Positions 52,984-61,123 of a stretch of DNA of 64,000 nucleotides are shown piece by piece. The notes under the pieces are model-generated. The model was given only the letters and a program-made list of their open reading frames with translations. It did no database searches and was not told the origin of the DNA. Position 1 is the first letter of the stretch. Each line of letters begins with the position of its first letter. Made by a program: the position numbers and the translations under genes. This DNA comes from Boseongicola sp. H5 (GTDB lineage Bacteria > Pseudomonadota > Alphaproteobacteria > Rhodobacterales > Rhodobacteraceae): assembly GCA_020622165.1 (NCBI GenBank), contig JACNMN010000004.1:124001-188000 (forward strand), written 5' to 3'.

Positions 52984-53844
52984 ATGAAAATGCTACCAAG
53001 TTTCGCTGTTGCCGCCGCGACCATTGCGATTGCAAGCCTGTCGCACACGCCGGCCGCCCTTGCGGAAGCGCCATGGAATGCCGGCGGTTTCGATATGCCG
53101 GAATCCGCAGTTTTCGACAGCACCCGAAACCGGGTGATCCTGAGCAATATCGCGGGCCACCCCGGTGAAGCCGATGGAAACGGGTTTCTGACCCTCTTGT
53201 CGGCAACCGGGCAAATCCTGGATCTCGACTGGGTCGATGGGCTGGATGCTCCGAAGGGGATGGCATTTGTCGGGCAAACCCTGCTGGTCGCCGATCTCAA
53301 CACATTGCACGTCATCGACGCGGAAACGGGCGTCATCCGGCGGTCGATCATGGTCGAAGGGGCCGGGTTTCTCAATGATGTCACCTCGGACGGACAGACG
53401 GCCTATATCAGCGATCTGATGACAGACAGCATCTGGCGTTACGCCGATGGTCGCGTGACGCTATGGATGCAGCATGACCAGTTGAGCCATCCCAATGGTC
53501 TGCTGCTGGACGGCGGGCGCCTGCTGGTCGGGACATGGGGCGAGGGCCTGAGAGAGGATTTTTCGACAGAAGTCGCAGGCTCCCTCCTGTCGGTCGATCT
53601 TGAAACCCGGGCCATCTCGGTCGTTGTGCCGGAAATCGGCAATATCGACGGCATAACCCGAGTGGGGGACGAGATTCTGCTGAATGACTGGGTCACCGGG
53701 GAGGTGTTCACGGTCAACGGCGTGGGCGAGGTTGACCTGGCGATGGACCTCTCGCCCGGCGTGGCGGATATCTCTTCCCACGGAAACACGCTGTTCCTGC
53801 CAATGATGCTCTATGGCGATCTGCGCGTCGTGACCTATCCGTAA
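52984..53844 (+). CDS. secreted SMP-30/gluconolactonase-like beta-propeller
   Basis: The protein has 286 residues. Residues 1-27 (MKMLPSFAVAAATIAIASLS..ALA) are a Sec signal. The mature part shows repeated beta-propeller blades: ESAVFDSTRNRVILSNIAG, LDAPKGMAFVGQTLLVAD, GFLNDVTSDGQTAYISDL, SHPNGLLLDGGRLLVGTWG, NIDGITRVGDEILLNDW. Asn-Asp and Asn-Gly pairs at blade centres are like the calcium ligands of SMP-30, gluconolactonase and paraoxonase lactonases. A periplasmic lactonase is inferred; catalysis is not proven. It diverges from the XRE regulator. Confidence 0.8.
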   Translation: MKMLPSFAVAAATIAIASLSHTPAALAEAPWNAGGFDMPESAVFDSTRNRVILSNIAGHPGEADGNGFLTLLSATGQILDLDWVDGLDAPKGMAFVGQTLLVADLNTLHVIDAETGVIRRSIMVEGAGFLNDVTSDGQTAYISDLMTDSIWRYADGRVTLWMQHDQLSHPNGLLLDGGRLLVGTWGEGLREDFSTEVAGSLLSVDLETRAISVVVPEIGNIDGITRVGDEILLNDWVTGEVFTVNGVGEVDLAMDLSPGVADISSHGNTLFLPMMLYGDLRVVTYP

Positions 53845-53947
53845 CTTCCGGGCGCGGAAACACCCTCCGTAATTGCCATACCCGCTGATGCGGGCCGGCC
53901 GTTACCGCCGTCTGGAAGATCGCGTTTTGGCGGATAAGGGCGTTGCC

Positions 53948-53992
53948 TCATGTGCGGGGCACCTTGCGCATCTCAAGGTGCCCCGCACATGA
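53948..53992. repeat. perfect 19-bp inverted repeat with 7-base loop
   Basis: Bases 53948-53966 are exactly complementary to 53974-53992 around CGCATCT. The stem contains CATGTGCGGGGCACC. It lies 104 bp after the SMP-30 stop and 84 bp before the serine ammonia-lyase start. No T run follows on either strand, so it is not a standard terminator. Confidence 0.85.
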
Positions 53993-54075
53993 TGGTCGGT
54001 CGAAACCTGCCGGATGTCGGTATTCATTCGCATCCGTCGCCGGTTTCGCGCTAGATCAGCGGGGAGGGAGGGCAC

Positions 54076-55491
54076 ATGTTTCTGAGCATCTTTGACATAT
54101 TCAAGATCGGGATCGGGCCGTCCTCCTCCCACACGATGGGCCCGATGAGCGCGGCGGCACGGTTTCTGGACGATCTGCGCAATGGCCGCGAGAAAGAGCC
54201 GGGTGCGGGAGATCTTGGCGCTCTCGCCTGCTCGCTTCACGGGTCGTTGGCCTTTACCGGCAAGGGTCACGCGACGGATCGGGCGGTTATCCTGGGCCTG
54301 TGCGGGTTGAAGCCGGATACGCTCGACCCGGATCGGGCCGCGGAGATCGAGGCGGCCCTGCGCAAGAGCGGGCGGGTGACGCCCCCCGGTCTGCCTGAGC
54401 TGCGTTTCGATCCGGCGACCGATCTGGTGTTCGATTACGACCTGAGATTGCCGGGCCATGCGAACGGGATGATCCTGCGGGCCTTCGACACGCATGGAAG
54501 CCTCTATCTGGAGGAAACCTATTACTCCATCGGCGGTGGCTTCGTGATGACAGCCGTGGAACTGGACGCACAGAAGCATGGCGGCGCGGCGCAGCTTCAT
54601 GCGGAGAAGGAAGAGGTCGGCTATCCCTACCCGTTCGGGTCGGCGGCGGAAATGCTGGCGATGGGCAAGGCATCGGGCAAGAGCATCGTCGAGATGAAAT
54701 GGGCAAACGAACTGGCGCTGGCGGACCGCGCCGAGGTGACCGGCCGGGTGGAAGAGATACGCCGCGCGATGGAAGATTGCCTTGAACGCGGCCTGCGGAT
54801 GGAGGGGGAACTGCCCGGCGGGCTTCGCGTCAAGCGCCGGGCAAAGGCGATCCATGAGCAACTGAAGTCCGAGGCGGGTCGAAACATCGCGCAGCCTCAC
54901 GTGGTGAATGACTGGTTGAGTGTCTACGCCATGGCCGTGAACGAGGAAAACGCCGCGGGCGGGCGGGTTGTGACGGCGCCGACCAACGGCGCGGCCGGTG
55001 TGATCCCGGCGGTGCTTCGCTATTACAGGGGCCATTGCATCGGTGCGAGCGACGCAGGTGCCGTCGATTTCCTGATGGCCGCGGCGGCAATCGGCGGGTT
55101 GATCAAGCACAACGCCTCGATTTCGGGTGCCGAGGTCGGCTGCCAGGGGGAGGTCGGCTCTGCGGCGGCAATGGCGGCTGCGGGTTTGTGCGCGGCCTTG
55201 GGTGGAACCAACGAGCAGGTTGAAAATGCGGCGGAAATCGCCCTGGAGCATCACCTTGGCATGACCTGCGACCCGGCGGGCGGATTGGTTCAGGTGCCGT
55301 GTATCGAGCGCAACGGGCTGGGCGCGATCAAGGCCGTGTCCGCCGCGTCCCTCGCGTTGAGGGGCGATGGTACGCATTTCATGCCACTGGACAATTGCAT
55401 CGAGGCCATGCGCCAGACGGGGCTGGATATGAACAGCAAGTACAAGGAAACCAGCCAGGGCGGATTGGCGGTCAATCTGCCGGAATGCTGA
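54076..55491 (+). CDS. sdaA: L-serine ammonia-lyase (Fe-S type)
   Basis: This 471-residue single-chain enzyme has the N-terminal SerDH beta domain ([16 protein letters not shown]) and the catalytic domain with Fe-S cysteines in [18 protein letters not shown] and [18 protein letters not shown]. It deaminates L-serine to pyruvate and ammonia. A strong ribosome site (GGGAGGGAGGG) precedes it. It stands alone on the + strand. Confidence 0.95.
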   Translation: MFLSIFDIFKIGIGPSSSHTMGPMSAAARFLDDLRNGREKEPGAGDLGALACSLHGSLAFTGKGHATDRAVILGLCGLKPDTLDPDRAAEIEAALRKSGRVTPPGLPELRFDPATDLVFDYDLRLPGHANGMILRAFDTHGSLYLEETYYSIGGGFVMTAVELDAQKHGGAAQLHAEKEEVGYPYPFGSAAEMLAMGKASGKSIVEMKWANELALADRAEVTGRVEEIRRAMEDCLERGLRMEGELPGGLRVKRRAKAIHEQLKSEAGRNIAQPHVVNDWLSVYAMAVNEENAAGGRVVTAPTNGAAGVIPAVLRYYRGHCIGASDAGAVDFLMAAAAIGGLIKHNASISGAEVGCQGEVGSAAAMAAAGLCAALGGTNEQVENAAEIALEHHLGMTCDPAGGLVQVPCIERNGLGAIKAVSAASLALRGDGTHFMPLDNCIEAMRQTGLDMNSKYKETSQGGLAVNLPEC

Positions 55492-55536
55492 GGGGGGCTT
55501 GAAGCGCCGCGTCACCTGCCGAGGAGCCCGTCGGCG

Positions 55537-56565
55537 TCAGCCGTGGCGGACGGTTTCGCCTTCGAGGAACCTTGGCTCCAACGCAATGACCTCGTCTGAC
55601 AGTGCATTGGCGGCGATCAATTCGGCGGCCTTCTGACCGATCTCCGTCCTGCGGCTGTCCATCGTCGCGATGCGCATGGGCAGGCCGTCGAGCACCTCGA
55701 AGGAATTGAACCCGGCCAGACCGATCTCCTCCGGAATTTTCATCCCCTTTTCAAGGCAATAGAGAAGGCCGCCCGCGGCATTCATGTCCGTGTTGTAGTA
55801 GAGGAAATCGAGATCGGGATGACGCGCCAGCATGTCCGCAGTCATCTGACGTCCGGTGCCAAAGCCCGACGCGCCCTCGTAAAAGCAACTGTCGGTGAGG
55901 GTGACGCCAGCCGCCGACAACCCGTCCCGAAGGCCTTGCAGACGCTTCTGCGCGCGGTGGTCACCGCCGGAGCCGGAGCCGAGATAGCCGATTTTCCGGT
56001 AGCCGCGGGCGATGATTTCACGGGCCATGTCGCGGCCTGCGCGAATATGGGAGATGCCGACGGCGGCCGCGACCGGATCGCCATCCACATCCATCACCTC
56101 GACCACGGGGATGCCCGCGCTTCGCATCATCGCCTGCGCGGCCGAGGTGTGTTCCAGCCCCGCAACGATCAGCCCGGACGGACGCCAGGAGAGCATCTCG
56201 TAGATCACCTTTTCCTCTGTTTCAGGGTCGTACTGAGAGGTGCCGATCACCGGCTGAAGCGGCGTTTCGCTCAGAACTTCTCCAATTCCGCCAAGGACAT
56301 CGGGGAAGACCATGTTGGACAGCGACGGGATGACGACACCCACGAGATTGACCCGGTTGGAGGCCAGCGCACCGGCTATCTTGTTGGGAACATAGCCAAG
56401 GCTTCGCGCGGCGCTGTAGACCCGGGCGCGGGTGCGGTCGGAAACATCGCCACGGTTGCGAAGCACGCGGCTGACAGTCATCTCGGAAACGCCGGCAGCC
56501 TCGGCCACGTCGCGTAGGGTCAGCTGGGGTTTGCCGTCGAAAGGGTTGCGTCCGCGCAAGATCAT
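55537..56565 (-). CDS. LacI/GntR-type transcriptional regulator
   Basis: The 342-residue protein has an N-terminal helix-turn-helix LTLRDVAEAAGVSEMTVSRVLRNRGDVS and the hinge LGYVPNKIAGALAS. The periplasmic-binding-like effector domain includes VGVVIPSLSN and IGLAGFNSFEVLDGLPMRIATMD. The target and ligand are unknown, as no sugar or gluconate pathway genes adjoin it. It is convergent with sdaA. Confidence 0.92.
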   Translation of the reverse strand: MILRGRNPFDGKPQLTLRDVAEAAGVSEMTVSRVLRNRGDVSDRTRARVYSAARSLGYVPNKIAGALASNRVNLVGVVIPSLSNMVFPDVLGGIGEVLSETPLQPVIGTSQYDPETEEKVIYEMLSWRPSGLIVAGLEHTSAAQAMMRSAGIPVVEVMDVDGDPVAAAVGISHIRAGRDMAREIIARGYRKIGYLGSGSGGDHRAQKRLQGLRDGLSAAGVTLTDSCFYEGASGFGTGRQMTADMLARHPDLDFLYYNTDMNAAGGLLYCLEKGMKIPEEIGLAGFNSFEVLDGLPMRIATMDSRRTEIGQKAAELIAANALSDEVIALEPRFLEGETVRHG

Positions 56566-56674
56566 GCCCCGTTTACGTTTCTGTCATCCTGTTGATACGC
56601 GGTCTGATTTTGGTTGTCCAAGAGAATGGCCGTGCTTGCGCCCCGCGCCAAATTCCACCAGAAACGGCCCATGT

Positions 56675-56751
56675 GGCCCCGTGGCTCAACTGGATAGAGC
56701 AATCCCCTCCTAAGGGATAGGTTGCAGGTTCGAGTCCTGCCGGGGTCACCA
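56675..56751 (+). tRNA. tRNA-Arg (anticodon CCT)
   Basis: The 77-base cloverleaf has acceptor GGCCCCG (56675-56681) pairing with CGGGGTC (56741-56747, one G-U), D-stem GCTC/GAGC, anticodon stem ATCCC/GGGAT with loop CTCCTAA (anticodon CCT, reads AGG), T-arm with GTTCGAGTC, and an encoded CCA end. Confidence 0.96.
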
Positions 56752-56842
56752 CGAGCGGGCTACACATATCCCGCATACCTGCGATGAGTAGCCCGATTTG
56801 CACGGCTTGCCCCGGGGCTGCCCGCGCGTCTGCGCCCAAAGG

Positions 56843-56860
56843 TGTAAACTTTTATTGACA
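56843..56860 (+). promoter_or_regulatory. TGT-N12-ACA, PpsR/CrtJ-type box
   Basis: TGT (56843-56845), 12 bases, ACA (56858-56860), extended to GGTGT..ACACC, 29 bp before the BciB-like start codon. TGT-N12-ACA is the recognition pattern of the aerobic photosynthesis repressor PpsR/CrtJ in purple bacteria. TTGACA (56855-56860) within it could be a -35 element, which would suit repression. Confidence 0.6.
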
Positions 56861-56889
56861 CCTTGCAGGGCGCGGCGGAAAGTCGGTTC

Positions 56890-58128
56890 ATGCCGAAGGA
56901 CGCCCCCACAAGCGGACTGACAGCGCCCCGGATTGGCGGCGCGCCCCGGCCCGGGCTGTGCACCGATTGCGGCGTGAGCCGGATGGGCGATGGCAAGGCC
57001 TGCGGGCGCGCCTGTCAGTTCATTGCGCCCGATTACCCTGCGCTGGAGCGGGCGGCCCATGGGCGCGAGACGATCCCGGATCAGGGTGAAGAGCACTTTT
57101 TCGGCGTGACCCAAAAGATGATGCGCGCCCGGCTTGAGCCCGCCGCGCCGGGGGCGCAATGGACCGGGATCACCACGACGCTGGCCGCCGAGTTGCTCAG
57201 GGCCGGTGCGGTGGATGCGGTTCTGAGCGTGGCTCCGGACCCCACGGACCGGTGGAAGCCCTTGCCGGTCATCGTGACCGACCCCGACGAGATGGCGCAA
57301 TGCCGGGGCATGCGGATGGGCTACGGACCCACCGTCGCATTGGTCGAGCCCGCGGCCGCGGCGGGGCACAAGCGGATCGCGCTGGTTGGCATTCCCTGCC
57401 AGGTCTATGCGCTGAGGGCGCTGGAAGCCGAGCTGGGCTTCGAGCGGATCTACGTGATCGGCACGCCGTGTTCGGACAATACCACGACCGAGAATTTCCA
57501 CACCTTTCTGGCGCTTCTGGATGAAAAGCCGGAAACGGTGAGCTATCTGGAGTTTCGCGCCGACTACAGGGTCGAACTGCGCTTCGACGACGGGCGCCCG
57601 ACCCGCGTGGTGCCGTTCCTGAGCCTGCCGATCTCCAGACTGCCGGCGGACTTCTTCCCGATGACCTGCAAGACTTGCGTCGATTACACCAACCGGCTTG
57701 CCGATATCACGGTGGGCTATATGGGAGGCGACGGCGACCAGTGGCTGATCGTTCGGAATGACCGCGGGGCGGAAATGCTGGCCCTGCTGGAGGGGCGCTT
57801 GCAGACCAGACCGCTGACCGACAAGGGAAAGCGTGAGGGGGCGGTGAAGGGGTTTCTGGCAAATACCGAACGCGCCGCGGGTGGGATGCCCTTGCGGTCC
57901 ATGCCCGACTGGCTGCGCCCGGTTGTAAGCTTCCTTCAGCCACGGATCGGACCGCGCGGGTTGGAGTTTGCCCGGGCGCGGGTGGAGATGAAGGCGATCG
58001 AGACCGTGCTGCATCTGCGCCGGGCCCATGGCGCGAAGATGAAGAACATGGTGCCGGAGCATGTCTGGCGTGTGGCGGCACGCTACGGACTGACCCCGAA
58101 AGAGGGGGAGCGGCGCGACATGGATTAG
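56890..58128 (+). CDS. bciB: F420-hydrogenase beta-subunit family protein, BciB-like (8-vinyl reductase)
   Basis: I use the ATG at 56890 (GGAAAG upstream); 412 residues. N-terminal cysteines (LCTDCGVS..ACGRAC) and later ones (GIPCQVYALRALE, TPCSDNTTT, MTCKTCVDY) can hold two 4Fe-4S clusters. PGAQWTGITTTLAAELL, IYVIGTPCSDN and LADITVGYMGG match the BciB divinyl chlorophyllide 8-vinyl reductases of cyanobacteria and phototrophic bacteria. The PpsR-type box in front supports a bacteriochlorophyll role. The family also includes non-photosynthetic members, so the symbol is tentative. Confidence 0.68.
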   Translation: MPKDAPTSGLTAPRIGGAPRPGLCTDCGVSRMGDGKACGRACQFIAPDYPALERAAHGRETIPDQGEEHFFGVTQKMMRARLEPAAPGAQWTGITTTLAAELLRAGAVDAVLSVAPDPTDRWKPLPVIVTDPDEMAQCRGMRMGYGPTVALVEPAAAAGHKRIALVGIPCQVYALRALEAELGFERIYVIGTPCSDNTTTENFHTFLALLDEKPETVSYLEFRADYRVELRFDDGRPTRVVPFLSLPISRLPADFFPMTCKTCVDYTNRLADITVGYMGGDGDQWLIVRNDRGAEMLALLEGRLQTRPLTDKGKREGAVKGFLANTERAAGGMPLRSMPDWLRPVVSFLQPRIGPRGLEFARARVEMKAIETVLHLRRAHGAKMKNMVPEHVWRVAARYGLTPKEGERRDMD

Positions 58129-58200
58129 GGGGATGCGACGGGTTGCCAGCGACACCTCGGCGGCCACAGGTGAGGCGTGGCTGACGTATCGCGGATGCCC

Positions 58201-59487
58201 TTAGTGCAGCATCAGCAGCCCCTCTCGCAGGAGACGTCTTGCAAGGACCAGCTTGCCGGCGTCATCCAGATCGCCCGCCATGTCGCCCACCCTGAAAGAC
58301 CGCGTGGAAAGCGCGAAGCGGAGCGCGGTTTCCGCATGGGATGGAAGGCTGATCTCCGAACCATAGCAAAGAACGCTGACGACCGGATCCTTGCCGTCTT
58401 CGGCACCCATCACCGCGATGTCATAGACCAGATCGGGACGCGCGCCGACAATGCTGTCGACGGTCATCTCGCCCAGCCTGGCGACCTGGGCCATCTGCCC
58501 TTCGACGCGGGGCACACGATTTGAGATGAAATCCTGTTTGAAGCCAGCAAGAAGCGCTTCGAAGGGCGCTGTTTCCGCGAGTCTTGTCATCATCTCGCGA
58601 AAGGTTTGCTCGTGTGGTGCGGGATCGAAGCCCGGGGCGGCGTGGCCCGGCGGCAGCGCGCGGCGGAATACCGGATCCTTGTGCGCCATGACGCCCACCG
58701 CTTCCGCCATGAGATCGGCCCAGGTGCGGACCATCAGCCCGGTGGTGATGTGGAGCGATGTCTGGTCCGTGGCCACCGCGTCATGGGCAAGGCCGCGCGG
58801 GATATAGCACATGTCGCCCGGTTCGAGCGTGAAACGGTCGGTTTCGGCGCCGATCGGCACGGCGTCGGGGGTGAAGCCCTGAGAGGCCATCGGGAGTTCC
58901 AGCGGAGTGTCGTAGATGCGCCATTCCTTGGTCCCCTCGACCTGCAGGACAAGGACATCATGACTGTCGTAATGAGGGTTGAAGCCTTGGGACTGGGTGG
59001 GCGTCATGTAGATATTGGTCTGCACCCGGCAGGACATGACGCTTTCTAGGGCCCGGCAGAACTGCCCCAGCTGCGGCAGGCGTTCGTGCAGGCCGGACAG
59101 GATCACGGTGGCGCCATCGGCGAAAAGCTGGGCCACGCGAACCGGGTCGATATAGCCGCTGTCATAGGTGTAGTCCGCAGGCTGGATCGGGGAAGCGCCG
59201 TGATGGCCGCCAGTATTCGTATCGGCATCTGTCGACGTCGGAGCGGGCGCACTATCGTGGTCGGCGTCGTGCCCGTGAGCATCGGATTTCGTCACGGTGA
59301 TTTCGGGCGCATAGAGGCCCATCGTCGTCACCACATGGTCGATCTGCGCAAAGGACAGCAGGTGGGAATAATAGTCGGGCTGGTCGCGCTTCACGACCAG
59401 ATGTTTCTTTTCAAGGTAATCCGTGAAAAACTGGTCGCGTGTTACGGGCGAAATGGCCCGGTCGAAGCCGAAATCGGGTTTGGTCAT
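58201..59487 (-). CDS. JmjC/cupin_4 2-oxoglutarate oxygenase with His-rich insert
   Basis: The start is the ATG at 59487 (AAGAGA upstream) or 59508; 428 residues from 59487. The iron site is visible as His172-x-Asp174 (PHYDSHDVLVLQVEG) and His235 (EPGDMCYIPRGLAHDA), as in the ribosomal oxygenase RoxA/YcfD group. An insert at about 70-98 is rich in His, Asp and Thr, possibly metal-binding or disordered. It would hydroxylate a protein side chain using O2 and 2-oxoglutarate. It diverges from the small Tat-signal peptide gene, a possible substrate. Confidence 0.85.
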   Translation of the reverse strand: MTKPDFGFDRAISPVTRDQFFTDYLEKKHLVVKRDQPDYYSHLLSFAQIDHVVTTMGLYAPEITVTKSDAHGHDADHDSAPAPTSTDADTNTGGHHGASPIQPADYTYDSGYIDPVRVAQLFADGATVILSGLHERLPQLGQFCRALESVMSCRVQTNIYMTPTQSQGFNPHYDSHDVLVLQVEGTKEWRIYDTPLELPMASQGFTPDAVPIGAETDRFTLEPGDMCYIPRGLAHDAVATDQTSLHITTGLMVRTWADLMAEAVGVMAHKDPVFRRALPPGHAAPGFDPAPHEQTFREMMTRLAETAPFEALLAGFKQDFISNRVPRVEGQMAQVARLGEMTVDSIVGARPDLVYDIAVMGAEDGKDPVVSVLCYGSEISLPSHAETALRFALSTRSFRVGDMAGDLDDAGKLVLARRLLREGLLMLH

Positions 59488-59667
59488 ATGGGTTCTCTTG
59501 TTGGCCATGGAATCTCAGTGTGTAACACACAGACCATGGGAGGGCGCGATAGGCAATCCGTTCCCGTCCAATAGAGGCACGCTATCGTTGACCTTCGGGT
59601 CGCTCACGGATTAGGGTCCGGCCAAAGCGGCTTTGATCACCTGATTTGATGTACTGGAGAGGCAATT

Positions 59668-59958
59668 ATGTCCAACAAAAGCAAGCAAAACACCAATAGT
59701 CTGGCAGATAGCGATATCAGCACTCAGCGCCGGGCCGGGCGCCGCGGGTTTCTGGGGCTGATGGCGTTGGGCGGTGCCGCCGTCACGGTTGTGGGTTCCA
59801 CAAATCAGGCACAGGCCGCGGATGTGGACAACGGGCAGTGGACCGACAGTGGCAGTTGCCCACGCGGCAGCGGCGGCATTTTCACCGGAGTGACAGATAG
59901 TGACAACGGTGCGATCACGGATCAGGGCGGCTATGGCCGAGGCGCGCCTTACTGCTGA
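59668..59958 (+). CDS. small Tat-exported peptide with two DNGxxTDxGxxxRG repeats
   Basis: The protein has 96 residues, with GGAGAGG before the ATG. Residues 21-50 form a twin-arginine signal (RRAGRRGFLGLMALGG, cleavage after AQA). The mature ~46 residues contain DNGQWTDSGSCPRG (54-67) and DNGAITDQGGYGRG (79-92), two copies of DNGxxTDxGxxxRG, and end APYC. Cys64 and Cys96 could form a disulfide. I do not recognise a family. Tat export implies folding or cofactor loading in the cytoplasm, which the divergent JmjC oxygenase might assist. Confidence 0.8.
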   Translation: MSNKSKQNTNSLADSDISTQRRAGRRGFLGLMALGGAAVTVVGSTNQAQAADVDNGQWTDSGSCPRGSGGIFTGVTDSDNGAITDQGGYGRGAPYC

Positions 59959-59983
59959 ATTGCATCGCCAGAAACCTGGACAG

Positions 59984-60009
59984 ACGCGGCCCATTGCGGG
60001 CCGCGTTTT
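59984..60009 (+). terminator. intrinsic terminator of the Tat peptide gene
   Basis: ACGCGGCCC (59984-59992) pairs perfectly with GGGCCGCGT (59998-60006), loop ATTGC, followed by TTTT. It lies 25 bp after the stop. Confidence 0.8.
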
Positions 60010-60127
60010 GTCGTCGGCCAATCCGTGCCCTGACCCGTGCTGGCTTTGATCCGTCCCGGCCCTTGCGCCCCGTCTGACAGGGACAAAGGGGAAGGGCCTC
60101 AGGACCGTGCGCGCGCCCGGATAGCTC

Positions 60128-60832
60128 TCACACCATGCGGATGACATCCTTGTCGATGGCCAGCATGTAGCCGCGACGGGCGATGTTCTTCACGAGCAAC
60201 TCGCTGACCATCTGGTTGCCGAGCGTGTCGCGCAGCCGTTTGATCCGCGTCGCGCCCGCGGCCTCGTCACAATCGACGGCGGGTTTGCCGGACACCATCG
60301 CCTCGATCTCGGCGCCCGAAAGCACGTCGTCATCCATCCGCGCTTCGGCCAGAACGGAAAGCGTTTCCATCGCCGCGTCGGTCAGCTTGAACTCCATGTT
60401 GTTCAGCAGAACGACCCGTTCCTCCCGGCTGAGTATCAAAGAGGAGACCTGGATGCCGGATCTCTCGATCTCACCCATCCGGCGGTTGAGCGCGATGATG
60501 GTGACCAGAAAGACGAGACAGGCGATCAGCAACGCGGTGGCGAAGATCAGCAGCACGAAGATGATCGCGCGGTAACTGGTCAGCACTTCGGAGAAGGAGG
60601 TGCCGGACTGCGCCAGCACCTCCAGCAGGCGGATCGCCTCCCCCGATGTCAGTGCGTCGTTTTCAACGAAGATCCGTTCGACCCGCTCGTTGAAGGCATT
60701 GGCGTCGGGCAGGTTTACAAACAGAAGGATCGCCGCGCCCAGAAGGATCGCGACAATCGCGGCAATGCCGATCTGGACGACGCGGGTGCCTGTGGCCCTT
60801 GTATCAGAAGCGGAGGTAGAATTGTCCTGCAT
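60128..60832 (-). CDS. membrane-anchored winged-helix protein
   Basis: The start ATG at 60832 has GGAGGG upstream; 234 residues. Two hydrophobic segments (about 18-40 and 89-115) bracket a ~48-residue periplasmic part. Residues 136-228 look like an OmpR/PhoB-type winged helix: VVLLNNMEFKLTDAAMETLSVLAEA, VLSGAEIEAMVSG, ATRIKRLRDTLG, IARRGYMLAID. The order (membrane first, DNA-binding-like domain last) is the reverse of ToxR/CadC. A membrane-bound regulator is inferred; DNA binding is unproven. Confidence 0.75.
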   Translation of the reverse strand: MQDNSTSASDTRATGTRVVQIGIAAIVAILLGAAILLFVNLPDANAFNERVERIFVENDALTSGEAIRLLEVLAQSGTSFSEVLTSYRAIIFVLLIFATALLIACLVFLVTIIALNRRMGEIERSGIQVSSLILSREERVVLLNNMEFKLTDAAMETLSVLAEARMDDDVLSGAEIEAMVSGKPAVDCDEAAGATRIKRLRDTLGNQMVSELLVKNIARRGYMLAIDKDVIRMV

Positions 60833-61097
60833 CGTCCCTCCGTGCATCAAGACCGGTTTCGTCGAAGATCGACATGACCTCCAGCAACTCCCATCCGCCG
60901 GCGGCCACGCGCGGCGCGATGACGCCGAAGGCAGCGCCCGGATCGCAGGCGGTATCGGGCAGTTCGATCACACCGTAATGCAGCCGGAGCGGATCATCCA
61001 TCTTGGCCTTGTAATCGGCGAAGCAGGCCGCATGAACCGGCGCCGCCGCCAGGGCCAGACCCAAGGCCAGCCCGAGTTTATGAAGATGCTGTTTCAT
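60804..61097 (-). CDS. small secreted protein of unknown function
   Basis: The protein has 97 residues. The first 23 form a signal peptide (LGLALGLALAAAPVHAA). The mature part has two Cys (ACFADYKAK and PDTACDPGAA), which may pair, and ends in GGWELLEVMSIFDE..RRDDAGQFYLRF. It overlaps the start of the membrane winged-helix gene by 29 bp, so the two are probably co-transcribed. No family recognised. Confidence 0.7.
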   Translation of the reverse strand: MKQHLHKLGLALGLALAAAPVHAACFADYKAKMDDPLRLHYGVIELPDTACDPGAAFGVIAPRVAAGGWELLEVMSIFDETGLDARRDDAGQFYLRF

Positions 61098-61123
61098 GAC
61101 GGCACGATGCGGGAAAGAGGCCC

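Noticed and set aside
43248..53844. Acyl-homoserine lactone (LuxI/LuxR) system
   Set aside because: No LuxI-type synthase or LuxR-type autoinducer domain is recognisable; the synthase candidate is of the AfsA hotdog type.
53948..53992. The 19-bp inverted repeat as a standard intrinsic terminator
   Set aside because: No T run follows the stem on either strand and it lies over 100 bp after the upstream stop codon.
53902..55515. 537-codon leftward frame across sdaA
   Set aside because: Antisense to a clearly recognisable L-serine ammonia-lyase; its composition is that of a shadow frame.
56675..56751. tRNA-Arg(CCT) as an integration site for a genomic island
   Set aside because: I looked for a repeated 3' end of the tRNA and for an integrase downstream and saw neither; the following genes look chromosomal.
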